NCBI GenBank assembly: GCA_022606425.2
Contig: JAHDVF020001598.1
Span: 354,001 to 418,000 of the forward strand
Reading direction: 5' to 3'
Length of the DNA: 64,000 bases
Origin: Lepidostoma basale
Lineage: Eukaryota > Arthropoda > Insecta > Trichoptera > Lepidostomatidae
The notes under the pieces were generated by a model. The model was not told the origin of the DNA. It was given only the letters and a program-made list of their open reading frames with translations, and did no database searches. A program made the position numbers and the translations under genes. Shown one piece after another: positions 11,405-20,576 of the stretch (positions are counted from its first letter, which is position 1; the number at the start of each line of letters is the position of its first letter).

Positions 11405-11571
11405 AAAGAAGAAAAGTCTTGTGTACAACGTTTTAACCATTCTACTCTCATCCATTCGTTCCATATGTCCAAACCATCGCAGGGATCATTTTTATCCATG
11501 ATGCAGTCATCTGCCTTATATTTCTTTCTTATTTCATTGTTCGGTATTCTATCATACAACGTTTTCCCTCA
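11405..11571 (-). pseudogene. RTE-A fragment (IPNDEIR subfamily)
   Basis: Minus-strand frame with MYDRIPNNEIRKKYKADDCIMDK, then broken MERM-type sequence. No tail present. Abuts the inverted copy on its left. Confidence 0.7.
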
Positions 11572-11790
11572 TGGTCAAAGTGGAATCATCACGGTCAAAG
11601 TGGAAGGAAAGTGGACGACCACCGAGCCGCTGGTCCGATCAAATCAGGGATCTGATTTGTATCTCATTAGCTGCAGCCTGGAGACTGACGGGTGACAGGG
11701 GAGCATGGCGTGCCATGGTCAATAGTTTACAGGATGGACACGACCCTCAATCATGAGGAATACGACTGAGAATAAGAAAGAAGTGCAGTG
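11572..11790 (+). pseudogene. RTE-like LINE C-terminus, separate family
   Basis: Frames give GRPPSRWSDQIRDLI and AAAWRLTGDRGAWRAMVNSL, the terminal GRP..RW.D..+..A..W...A.DR..WR pattern of RTE-type retrotransposon proteins. The wording differs from RTE-A, B and C. Only the last 70 residues remain. Confidence 0.6.
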
Positions 11791-12245
11791 GTCCCAAACT
11801 GCGCCTCGCGGCATAAATGCGATTCCTCCATGAATCATGTGTTTAAAACTTTTTTCAATTTAATTTAATAGTATTAATTATATTTTATACAACATTCAAT
11901 CAGTCTTACTAATGAGGACCCCAAATTATACATTAAATTAAAAAAAACAACACGATGAAAAGTTTCCAAGGATATGCAATGCCATTAATCACATTAAATA
12001 TATACAATTACAGTAACAAAATGCATTTTTATTAATAAATATGATTATTATAATATTTTATAAACTTGAGGCGTTAGCACTGGAATTCAATAATGTCAAT
12101 TTGTTATATGGATTAAATTTTTATTTTCACTTTCACCAATACGAGAAAAATAAACACAAAAGTGGGGAAAGAAAACAGCGCAATGTTCATAAAAAATCAT
12201 TATTATAATAAAAAACACATATTTTACATCATATTCCATACTCAA
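11791..12245. other. No recognisable feature
   Basis: Very AT-rich, no ORF, no repeat match. Confidence 0.5.
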
Positions 12246-12650
12246 ATTAAAAGCCAATTTGTAACTAACTAACTAACTAACTAACTGTCTCCCGAAAGGG
12301 CAGGCAGAAAGAATGGACTGCCACATTTTAACCGATGTAGCACTCTATTCTTCTCTTTTCGCCCCGCGGGAGACGCAGTGTGATGTGTTGTGATCCTTAT
12401 CGCCACCAATCGGCATCTCCCCCGCATACTTCGATCGTCCAACATCCACAAAAAATTCTAAAATAAAATAACAAAATAAAAATAATGTAACACAAAATGT
12501 TATTTGTAGATGGTGCACATATTGTCTACTTAATTTATGTTCCACGTATCCACAGTTGTTTTTTTAAATTAACAACAATTAGGCATTTAAAACAAACCAA
12601 CACCAGCAAGAACTTTAAAACAATATTAAAGATATAATTCAAATTGTCAT
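12246..12650 (-). repeat. SINE-X, minus-strand copy
   Basis: Same order as 2815-3250 read on the minus strand: TTCTTGCTGGTGTTGG, GCACCATCTACAAATAACAT, GATGTTGGACGATCGAAGT, CTGCCCTTTCGGGAGACAG and (TTAG)n. No ORF of significance. Confidence 0.7.
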
Positions 12651-12840
12651 TTGAACAAATAAAAAAAAAAAATTTTACACTTAAATTTTTTGTATGAACG
12701 AAAAAACTAGTGTAATAATTTATTATTTTAAATATAAAATTATCGTAGACAGCGAAGTTTTAGAGACTTCAAATATAAGTACAGATGAAAAATAGAGTGA
12801 AAATCAGTTTTCTAAAAGTTTTATTATATTTGATGGGAAT

Positions 12841-12865
12841 GACATATTTCGTCATGCTAAGGCAC
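12841..12865 (-). repeat. Decayed HH4 fragment
   Basis: The minus strand reads GTGCCTTAGCATGACGAAATATGTCATTCC, a degraded form of the HH4 core found at 51737 and 62328. The TTGATAA box is lost. Confidence 0.4.
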
Positions 12866-12879
12866 AACCTATGAATAGT

Positions 12880-13130
12880 TTATTATTATTATTATTTTGT
12901 TAAATCGCTCATTACATCATTACAGCGTAAGCCACATCGATGTAAATGGTAAAGCTATCATATCATATTAATTCTTGTGACATGTGCGGTTAGGTAGTTA
13001 ATCTATCGCCATTTTATTTTCACGTGAATTCTTCACCAGATCTAAGACAGTATGACAATCCCACGGGAATCGAACCCGGAATCTTCGGTGTGACAGTCAA
13101 AGCACTTACCACTCGGCCACGAGGGTCGTC
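12880..13130 (-). repeat. SINE-1, near full length
   Basis: Read on the minus strand: GTGGCCGAGTGGTAAGTGCT (box A-like), a damaged box B region with GGGTTCGATTCCC, the TAGGTAGTTAATC block, GCTTACGCTGTAATGATGT and a TTAACAAAATAATAATAAT tail. A tRNA-derived SINE, transcribed by Pol III if active. Confidence 0.85.
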
Positions 13131-13199
13131 AATTATATTACATATAGAACTATTCGCCGGCTTAAAGATCGCAATATGGAGGAAAAAGTACTTGCTCAT

Positions 13200-13545
13200 A
13201 GATGGCAAGGTCTGAATTCTCAAAATCTGTGTCAGATATCCGAGATGAGAGTAAAGCAACTATGTTAGGAAGGACTCTTAGGAACAGGGTTAGAAACCCT
13301 GAAATAAGGGAGACCTGTCAAACAGTAGACGTTGTGAGGTGGGATAGTAAAAGACGGTGGTACCGGAGACACCATGTGATAGGATAGACGGTGCCAGAAT
13401 TCCCCTGTGGTTACCAATAATATACCCATGGGACATCGCCAGCCGGGAAGACCGCCAAATAGATGGAAAGATAGCTGGTGTTCCACTTCCCAAGATGATG
13501 ACTCTCTTTCAAAATCAGATCCATATTCTACAATAAAAAGGACTA
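13200..13545 (+). pseudogene. RTE-B fragment
   Basis: Frames give MLGRTLRNRVRNPEIRETCQTVDVVRW and RRWYRRHHV, then GGGAAGACCGCCAAATAGATG. Broken by several indels. Ends near AATAAAAAGGA without a clear (GAA)n tail. Confidence 0.7.
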
Positions 13546-13555
13546 TATAAACGAC

Positions 13556-13760
13556 GAGCATCGTGGCAGTGTGGCAAGAACCATAATTTCCACATCGAAG
13601 GTGTCGGGTTCGATTCCCGGTGATGGGTGTGTGATTGTCACACTGTCTTAGGTCTGGTGTAAAATTCCCGTGACAATAAAATGGCGATAGATTAGCTACC
13701 TATCACATGTCATCAGAATCATAAGCTAAAAACTTGTAATCTGTAATGGGTTTAAATCAC
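13556..13760 (+). repeat. SINE-1, partial
   Basis: Box B-like GGTGTCGGGTTCGATTCCC, GTGTGATTGTCACACTGTC, GGTCTGGTGTAAAATTCC, ATCACATGTCATCAGAATC. The head is shortened and the 3' tail missing. Confidence 0.8.
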
Positions 13761-13819
13761 CTGCTGTATGGTTATACGAGTACAAATTTGGGAAGCATCA
13801 GAAAACTAATACATTAAAG

Positions 13820-14664
13820 GTATAATGTTCACAGCAGATGGCTGAACGGATATTGACATCGAAAGAAGGATTATTGCGGGTAACAAAGTCAATGGAGCTT
13901 TAAAAATAGTTATTCAAAACAAGAATTTATTAATGAAAGCGAAAATGGCCGTTCACAATAGAGTTCTGGTCCTAACTCTTATGTATGGAAGCGAAGCATG
14001 GAACTGGAGAAGGATGAGAGCAGAATAAATGCGGTAGAGATAAGGTCCCTTAGACGTATGTGGGATAGAACGATGTACGACAGAATTTTAAATGCTGATA
14101 GAATAAAGGAATGTAGGGCGGAAGAAGGTATTATAAATAAAATTATGAAAGGATCGCTGCGTTGGTTCGGACATATGAAGCGCATCTAGTACGTAGTCGA
14201 TTTAGACAAAGGAAAACATGGCATGGCCAAATTAATAAAATTTTAAAGGTTGGTCATGTAAGAAGTTGAAAGAATCGACATGCGTGTATGAATGTGGGGG
14301 AATTATTATTATTATTTTGTTGAAAAGACTCCTTACATCATTACAGCGCAAGCCAAATCGATGTAAAGGGTGAAAAAAAAGAATATCAAAGGAAATATAC
14401 ATAGAACCTTACGAATAGGAAAAGCCAGTTATTTGCTTGCTGCCTTTATCATAAGGGTATTTACGAATTCGCCATAATTGCATCCAAAGAGGTCTATCTC
14501 TTCTGCAACCTCATTTAAGAGACGAATCGCTTTCAATACAGGAGAAGTTCGAAGGGCCTCTGTGCGGCAATTCGGGGCATAAAAAAAAATATATTTGGGG
14601 CATAAAAGAATATAGAGAGGTGTGTCAGGATTGAATAGTGTGGCGGTCCATTCTCTCTGGTTAC
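13820..14664 (+). pseudogene. RTE-A copy interrupted at 14303-14609
   Basis: The first part (13820-14302) encodes, with frameshifts, NRVLVLTLMYGSEAWN, RINAVEIRSLRRMWDRTMYDRILN, GSLRWFGHMKR. The remainder (14610-14664: AGAGAGGTGTGTCAGGA, CGGTCCATTCTCTCTG) lies beyond an inserted LINE end. The normal tail is replaced by (GT)n. Confidence 0.75.
14303..14609 (-). pseudogene. Jockey-like LINE 3' end sharing its tail with SINE-1
   Basis: The minus-strand frame within 14429-14731 encodes RTSPVLKAIRLLNEVAEEIDLF, matching the C-terminus of J elements (TPVGRAISLLNAVSSEIDVF at 50229-50788). About 130 bp downstream on the same strand it ends in ACATCGATTTGGCTTGCGCT, GTAATGATGTAAGGAG and CAACAAAATAATAATAATAA, which is the SINE-1 tail. 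Inserted within an RTE-A copy. Confidence 0.65.
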
Positions 14665-14667
14665 CCC

Positions 14668-14694
14668 TGTGTGTGTGTGTGTGTGTGTGTGTGT
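14668..14694. repeat. (GT)n microsatellite
   Basis: Uninterrupted GT repeat replacing the expected end of the RTE-A copy. Confidence 0.95.
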
Positions 14695-14699
14695 CAGGC

Positions 14700-15175
14700 C
14701 TTCGTAAAGATGTTAATCGTTCATGTGCCAAATGGCATCTACCTATTTACGTAAGTAAAGACCTACAATATTTGTGACGTCTCGTATTTTCGTAGAAACG
14801 AAATAGTAATAAATAAGACGATTGTATTTCTAGAATTAGCCAGAGAGCCGCTACAGCTCCTTGTTATTTTAGTTTATTAACATTTCCTTTCTTAGGGGTA
14901 TTTATTTTTCCCACAATAGAAGCGCACGAAGCAGTAAAGAAAATTTTTACATTTACCCTTTTTCTGTTTTCACTCGACGCGACGGGTGTATAACCCTTTT
15001 AAGTCCCCTGTTAACAATAAAAGAAAGAACGCTATTAAAGTTGTTTCTACTCTGTAATACTTTCTGTCTAACCATTCAATATGTGATTGATAGTACACAT
15101 TTAATTTGATGTATAGTCATAGTCTCTTAAATCCTACGTCTTCTGGATTTACTTACTTATGGAGTATTATGGAAG
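14700..15175. other. No recognisable feature
   Basis: No ORF, no repeat match. Confidence 0.45.
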
Positions 15176-15235
15176 ACTACACCCTCTACATCGATTTGGC
15201 TCTCACTGTAATGATCTAAAGAGCTCTAAACCTTC
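15176..15235 (+). repeat. SINE-1 or partner-LINE tail fragment
   Basis: CTACATCGATTTGGCTCTCA, CTGTAATGATCTAAAGAGC. Only the shared 3' tail is present, so SINE and LINE origin cannot be separated. Confidence 0.6.
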
Positions 15236-15247
15236 ACTCCCAGGCTG

Positions 15248-15500
15248 GAGTTTTCTATACATTGGAAGACTTGATTGGACTACAAGTTAAACAATAGAGG
15301 TGACAAAATGCAGGCTTGTCGAACATCTCTGCGTATAGCTATTTCATCTGTACTCTCATTTCCATGTCTAATCTCCGCAGTTTGATACCAGTAGAGATTC
15401 TTAATAATGTTTTGGTCCTTAGGATTAATATTGCAGGCCTTGAGCATTTTCATCAGTTCGTAATCAAATGTCTTTTCGTAATCGATGAAGCCTGCAATAA
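15248..15500 (-). pseudogene. Reverse-transcriptase core fragment (RTE-like)
   Basis: The minus strand carries RT motif A (AGFIDYEKTFDYELMKML) and motif B (VRQACILSPLLFNL), with NLYWYQTAEIR between them. The wording differs from RTE-A (FVDLQKAYDRVD, VKQGCVMSPWLFNLY), so it is another non-LTR family. Stops lie beyond motif B. Both ends truncated. Confidence 0.75.
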
Positions 15501-15519
15501 TAATAATTCTATAAGAAAA

Positions 15520-15630
15520 AAAATCCTTATGTATCCAAACCGTCTAAGTGAACTTTTAATTATTTTGTCCATTATGATTTCACTCTCTCTGTATTCACTT
15601 CCAATATCTGCATTTTATACTATATAGAAA
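15520..15630 (-). pseudogene. RTE-A fragment, decayed
   Basis: Matches the KGSLRRFG / HMERM region in reverse complement (TCCAAACCGTCTAAGTGA, TTTTGTCCATTATG). Short and shifted. Confidence 0.5.
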
Positions 15631-15798
15631 TTATATATTTTTAAGAAAAATAGTTTCGTTGACCATTCGAACAGAAGTGAAGTGTTTATAGAAAATGTGT
15701 GACTACCTTCAGGCCTGGAGGGGTAAAAAACAACACATTTTAACCAAACTGCGAGCTTGGGGAAGGTATAAATAAGGGCCATAAATTTAATTTAGTGT

Positions 15799-15890
15799 TT
15801 GGGCGGGAAGTTTCGGCGGGAAATGTGGGCGGCACTTCCGGTCAGGCCACTTCCGCTTTCCCGGGCAGGAAGGAATAAGCTCGAGGAAGT
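15799..15890. promoter_or_regulatory. Cluster of E2F-like and ETS-like motifs
   Basis: GGGCGGGAAGTTTCGGCGGGAAA (15801-15823) contains two E2F-type TTTCCCGC/GGCGGGAAA elements. Three ETS-type CACTTCC sites follow (15833 CACTTCCGG, 15847 CCACTTCCGC, 15882 GAGGAAGTG). It is single copy here and GC-rich against an AT background. Promoter function is inferred; no adjacent gene was found. Confidence 0.4.
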
Positions 15891-16135
15891 GCCATTCAAT
15901 GTGCCCTTTTCCTCTGCCAACAATACCGGGATCAAAATACGAATTCTTTTTAAATCAAATTTAAGAATCGCATAAATTTTGTTTGAAGTACCTACCCGAT
16001 GACGATTTTTTTCCAGCGGCGATAGATGATATTTTTCGAAGGGTTTCTCATATTTATTTTTATTTACTGATCTTTAGCCAAACATTTATTTTTTATATTC
16101 CAATTAATTAGCAATGTCTTTTTTATCACTACGTA
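15891..16135. other. No recognisable feature
   Basis: AT-rich spacer. Confidence 0.5.
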
Positions 16136-16139
16136 ATTG

Positions 16140-16425
16140 ATCAAATGACGTTACAACCTATCGTGGGTAGAACCCTTAGAGATAGGATACCCAATGAAGA
16201 GATTCATAGATACTTCAAAATTGATGACATATTGAGATGGAGTAGGCAGAGACTACGTCGAGAGAATGGATCCAGCGAGGATCCCTGAGATCATAATGCA
16301 CGAGACTACAGAAGACCGTCGACCATCAAAGAGATAGTTAGGAATCTGGACGTCTACATCACAGAAAGAAAATTGATATCCTGTATAAACAGATCGCACG
16401 ATCTACACTAAGGAAAGAAGAAGTA
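16140..16425 (+). pseudogene. RTE-B fragment, decayed
   Basis: CCTATCGTGGGTAGAACCCT, GAGATAGGATACCC, ATATTGAGATGGAGTAGGC correspond to ..VGRTLRDRIPNEEI.. and ILRWSRQR of the RTE-B C-terminus. Ends in AAGGAAAGAAGAAG. Multiple frame breaks. Confidence 0.65.
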
Positions 16426-16447
16426 ATAATTCAGAATAAGACATATT

Positions 16448-16720
16448 TTTAAATAGTCCATTGTTTTGGCCGAAACACTATGATTCTTCAACATTATTAC
16501 TGTTAAGATTTATAATACTGTTATGATATGACAATTTATTTTTATTCACTGAGATGTTGGCATCATCAGATGTTACAAAAAATTAAACAGAGTTTTTTGT
16601 AACACCTGATGATGCCAACATCGGTTGGCGAAACAGCTGTCGCGACACTCTCAGTGAATACAAATAAATTGTGATATCATAACAGTGTTATAAATGTTAA
16701 CGGTAAAATTAGCTTAATAT
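16448..16720. repeat. HH1 foldback element
   Basis: The left arm (16448-16580) is the inverted counterpart of the right arm (16590-16720). Shared blocks include AACACTGTTATGATAT, ATTTATTT.TATTCACTGAGA and TGTTGGCATCATCAG. The left arm has lost the centre of its ribozyme-like core; the right arm is intact. The outer left end carries ATAGTCCATTGTTTTGGCCG, which recurs beside most HH1 copies. Confidence 0.75.
16606..16641 (+). ncRNA. Canonical hammerhead-ribozyme-like core, HH1
   Basis: Reads CTGATGA, stem II GCCAAC-ATCG-GTTGGC (six perfect pairs), GAAA, self-complementary ACAGCTGT, then C at the expected cleavage position. All conserved core bases of a hammerhead are present. TTTGTA upstream can pair with TACAAA downstream, enclosing a large internal loop in stem I. 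The two-strand palindromic stem III suggests it would act as a dimer, as known for other short-stem-III hammerheads. Identical core at 53499-53534 (-). Confidence 0.65.
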
Positions 16721-17222
16721 TCATTATAAAACACCGCCAACTAAAGTATTAAAAAAAAGAAGAATGTAATATTATATTTTCAGAAGACTGTTATAAAATA
16801 TATCTAATTTTGCTAAAATGATGTCTTTAGACATTCGCAGCCACACGAAATAGTACGTATCTAAGGCCGGTTGAATTCCTAAAATCTTGGAGCTAAAATA
16901 ATTATCTACATACAATACCAAACCATCACGCCGTTTCCCCGAAGGGGTAGGCGTAGAGAATGGACCGCCACACTACTCGATCTTGAAACACCACTTTAGA
17001 ATTATCTACGAGTACGTTCATACACGCACGTCGATTCTTCCGGCTTCTAAGACGGCCGACCTTTAAACCTTTATTAATTTGGTCATGCAAATCTTTCCTC
17101 GGTCTTCTACAACTTCGTACTTCATTCACACTGTTAACGTATACTTTGTTAAATTTTTTTCCTTCATGTGTTCCAAATGTCCAAACTAATTCAGTAATCC
17201 TTTCATAATTTTGCTAATAATG

Positions 17223-17472
17223 CAGTGGCGGTACTACCATAGAAGCCCAGAAGCCCGGCTTGCGTAAAAAAAATTGAATCAAAACCCCCAAATCAAAGTT
17301 ATCATCCCATAACATAAACCAACAACCCACCAAATCACCTTCCAACAATGTTCCCATCAGACGTTAGAGGAATAGCCATAAGAGCTTGAACCTCTGTAAG
17401 CCAGAAGATGTTTTGATTCAAAATTCCTTACGCAAGCCGGGCTTCTGGGCTTCTATGGGAGTACCGCCACTG
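17223..17472. mobile_element. hAT-type MITE, 250 bp
   Basis: Terminal inverted repeats begin CAGTGGCGGTACT.CCATAG and continue through GAAGCCC.GAAGCCCGGCTTGCGT. The second copy at 47584-47832 has an exact 8-bp duplication. Here the right flank reads ATAATACG and the left ATAATG, consistent with an 8-bp duplication that lost 2 bp. No ORF; non-autonomous. Confidence 0.8.
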
Positions 17473-17508
17473 ATAATACGTCCTTCCGCTCTACATTCCT
17501 TCCTTATA

Positions 17509-17666
17509 CCTATCAGTATTTGAAATTCTTCGTAAATACATCGTTTTCCATACATACGTCTTAGGAGTCTCATCTGTACCGCAATTATACCTATCAGTAT
17601 TTGAAATTCTTCGAAAATACATCGTTTTCCATACATACGTCTTAGGAGTCTCATCTGTACCGCATT
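17509..17666. repeat. 79-bp tandem duplication inside RTE-A
   Basis: The block starting TACCTATCAGTATTTGAAAT occurs at 17509 and again at 17588, almost identical. It duplicates codons for RRMYGKRC..FQILIG, so it arose after insertion or during reverse transcription. Confidence 0.85.
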
Positions 17667-17759
17667 TATTCCGGTCTCATCTTTCTTATGCTAGTTCCAT
17701 GCTTCGTTTCCATACATTGAAAATAGAACTCCATTGTGAACGGTCTATGCATTTTATTT

Positions 17760-18105
17760 GAAGCTTTTTAGATTAACATAAATTCAATTTGCAGGATGCT
17801 AGTAAGTTGACAGCTACGTATAGCATCCAACAAATTAATTACAGAGTTAAAGTTTATTATCGACTTCCTAAATCAATTTGTTCAAAATGAAATTTTGAGT
17901 TTCTACATTGATGATGGGCTTCTGTGTCCTAAAACATGTTTGTAAAAAGTGCAAAAAGTTTTGTAAAAATACAATATTTTCAAAAAGTTATTCAAATGTG
18001 AATTCACAACACAAAGTGATTAGGAATAAAAAGGGATTTTTCATTATGAGCGCTCAAGCTTTGAAATGAAATAATACAACCTGTCTATGTAATAACAGTA
18101 GTAAG
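17760..18105 (+). repeat. HH6-related sequence within AT-rich spacer
   Basis: 17909-17945 reads TTGATGATGGGCTTCTGTGT then CCTAAAACATGTTTGT, and 17980-18030 contains GTTATTCAAATGTGAATTC and ACAACACAAAGTGAT, matching the HH6 foldback at 61546-61735. The ribozyme-like core is degraded. Confidence 0.5.
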
Positions 18106-18109
18106 ATTC

Positions 18110-18350
18110 TGTATGTCTCAACGCCTACGGTGGGTTGGCCATGTGGAAAGAATGCCAGAGAATTATATCCAGATGGGTGCCCGCGAAAGGAGACCAACAG
18201 GCAGACCGAGGAAAAGATGGGCGGATTGCGTGGAAGAAGATTGGGAGAAAATGGAAGGAGCTGGAGAATGGAGAGAGATGGCCAGAGACAGAAGTCAGTG
18301 GAGGACTGTTGTGGAGGAGGCCAAGTCCCACACCGGGATGTAGCGCCGAG
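18110..18350 (+). pseudogene. RTE-like LINE C-terminus, separate family
   Basis: Open frame 18113-18343 encodes QRLRWVGHVERMPE, RRPTGRPRKRWADCVEEDW and MARDRSQWRTVVEEAKSHTG. This is a common insect non-LTR C-terminus distinct from RTE-A, B and C. Frame intact over 76 residues, then a stop; upstream RT absent. Confidence 0.7.
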
Positions 18351-18375
18351 AAATGAATGAATGATTAATGAATTC

Positions 18376-18499
18376 ATGATTTAATTGTATCTCAATAGAG
18401 ACAAAGATGCAAATTGGAAACTGAATATGGTTGATCAAGGTGTTTACAGGACTTATGACCTGTCATTGGATGGGTTAAGCGTACGCTTTATGTAATTAC
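18376..18499 (+). repeat. Unclassified 120-bp repeat (copy 2)
   Basis: Partner of 9208-9330 in opposite orientation. Both contain TGGTTGATCAAGGTGTTTAC and AGGACTTATGACCT. Identity unknown. Confidence 0.65.
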
Positions 18500-18683
18500 A
18501 ACATTCCCCATTCCACCCTTTGTATGACCATGTCTGACAAATGTTTGGAAGTTGTATATATGTTAAAGTCCAACACCGATTAATGAATGTCTATGTAATA
18601 TTGTTAATTTAATAGATTAATTTAAAGGACATTCAATGACTTTATGTAGCTTTGCTGCAGGTGGTGTATCCTGGTGGTCAAAG

Positions 18684-19020
18684 GTTTTTTTTAATAGGGA
18701 TGCCATTTTGGCAAAGCGATAGCTATAAAATTTGACAAAAATACTTATTTAGTTTTGACATTTCACCATAGAACGCTACACGCTTCAACAACGCGTTGAA
18801 ATTGTTAAAATTTATTATCAAAATCAGTGCTCTATTTGCTAATTTATGGAATTTATGGCCGTCCTGCAGAGTCCACTATAAGTCGTTTAATGCATAAATT
18901 TGAGACTCTTGTGGCTTTAGCTGGATGATATGGATACAGACAACATCACACAGCGCACGCCACGATGGACATTCTGCACGAGAGATTAAAAATGGAGCGT
19001 CCCTATAAAAATACCCTGTA
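18684..19020 (+). mobile_element. Internally deleted Tc1/mariner-superfamily element
   Basis: Coding remnants ERYTLQQRVEIVKIYYQNQCS and, in shifted frames, GRPAESTISRLMHKFET match the N-terminal HTH region of a mariner-like transposase. The rest is missing. The ends carry imperfect inverted repeats (TTTTTTTAATAGGGATGCC at left; GAGCGTCCCTATAAAAATA at right). Confidence 0.6.
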
Positions 19021-19690
19021 GAAGAGTTTGTAAGTGTTCTTAAAACTTATTTTTACGTGATTGCAAACTCTTTTGTACGTTGATTACAAGAAGTTGTGAA
19101 CCCTTCACCCATTAACATCAAAACAATTTAAATACTATATTTATGTTTTTTCTCTATATAATTTAGTATAACACTTGTGTAATAAGGAATTAAGGAGGCG
19201 TGCCGGTGGAATTTATTGATGTCGTTCACAAAAGTGGTATAAAATTAACTAAACCACCCGATAACAGTACGGCCTTTGAGGGATATTATATATTTGATAA
19301 AGATTGCCCCTCCCTCTGAGATTATTTTACTGGTGACTGGTCGCCAAGGGTGATTTTCGATTATTTTAATTATTCATTGAATTACTTATTAAATATTATA
19401 TACCCAACCAGGACCGGTAAAGTAATTAACAGTGTTATTAAAATAATCTCAAACATGGACTAATGGATGGAAAAACTAAAAGGGGGTGCCAAACAAACGA
19501 ATATATAACATATTTTGTATATTTAAATTCAAGTCAACAGTGATAAATTTAAATTCCATTATACTACTGAAAACAGAAACATTTTATGTTAAATAGCTTA
19601 AATTTTCATATTTAAAATCTGTTCATTTTACATAATTATTTTAAAATTATTTTTGTATAGAATCATGTATAAGGAGTCCGTTTGTAACAG
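19021..19690. other. No recognisable feature
   Basis: AT-rich. No convincing ORF or repeat match. Confidence 0.5.
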
Positions 19691-19700
19691 TTTCACCAGT

Positions 19701-19733
19701 CTGTCGATACCAGCTAGCTTGGTGAAATCAGTC
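19701..19733 (+). ncRNA. Hammerhead-like motif, HH3
   Basis: CTGTCGA, stem II ACCAG-CTAGC-TTGGT, GAAA, TCAGTC. The outer stem II pair is A-T here and G-C in other copies, a compensatory change. Stem III (ATCAGT) is no longer fully palindromic. HH3 downstream sequence follows (AATGAAGACAAAAGTGAA). Confidence 0.45.
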
Positions 19734-19919
19734 GTTGTCCTAATGAAGACAAAAGTGAAAATAGTTAAAATTTAATTATTATTATTAAAATAAAACCGAT
19801 AATTGTGAAATGTACTCGCATCTTGCTAAAACTTAAATTGATATTTCGGTTTAAAAACGTGATTTAGAAACTTTAATGAATTTTATCAATTGTAGAAGAT
19901 TTTCAATACGAATGAAAAC

Positions 19920-20060
19920 GTCTGTTTTCTAGAAATTTTATTACAGTTTATGGAAATGACTTTTTGACAATGCTTGACAGACGAAAATGATTATGATAAT
20001 GACTTGGAAGGGCGAAATATGTTATTCCATCTAAAATATAATAAAACTTCTAGAAGACAG
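19920..20060. repeat. HH4 foldback, decayed
   Basis: Inverted arms TTTTCTAGAAATTTTATTAC and ATAATAAAACTTCTAGAAGA flank degraded cores (ATGATAATGACTTGGAAGGG then CGAAATATGTTATTCC on plus). Confidence 0.6.
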
Positions 20061-20570
20061 ACGTTTTCTTTCATATTAATTGTTCAAGAAACAGTAAATG
20101 TATTTTTCATGTTAGAAATTTATTGTCTGTATAGTTAAGGCTCTTTTCTAATACGGGACTGTGCCTCAAGAGAAAATAGGAAACAATGAGCTGGTAATAT
20201 AATTTTTTAAAAACACTACAATCACTTAGATTAGCGTTTATAAGACCGGATCATGCGATGGCTATAAAACTCCTGTGCTCGGATTAAAAACACAAAGAGA
20301 TTCATTCCTGTTATTAGGCACGTAGCTTGGGGTGGTTGGGCTGGGGGGGAGGCCCCCTCCCTCCCACTCTCGCCGTTCCTTATTCAAACGATTACTCTTC
20401 TAGTGGAACATAATAGAACAATGATGAAAGGTTTCCCGGACGATGTTCCGAAGACACGAATCGAAGATTTGTGCCTGTATACAATTTGCTAACTGCCTTT
20501 CATTTCCTCATATGACGATTATGGTCGATTAAGGGTCAGCAAATGAATAAATCGCGATGAATTTTTGAGA
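20061..20570. other. No recognisable feature
   Basis: A GC-rich stretch at 20325-20390 (TTGGGGTGGTTGGGCTGGGG) is single copy here. No ORF. Confidence 0.45.
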
Positions 20571-20576
20571 TATTAC

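Larger units (their letters stand above)
16921..17740 (-). pseudogene. RTE-A copy split by a hAT MITE
   Basis: Minus-strand 3' end at 16921 (CCATCACGCCGTTTCCCCG). The frame at 16926-17129 gives RRPRKDLHDQINKGLKVG. The upstream part (17473-17740) includes RRMYGKRCIFEEFQILIG and the MYGSEAW region. Interrupted by 17223-17472; contains a 79-bp internal tandem duplication. Confidence 0.8.

Noticed and set aside
14429..14731. A 100-codon host protein on the minus strand
   Set aside because: The start lies in (GT)n-derived THTHTH; only the inner part is meaningful, and it is Jockey-like LINE.
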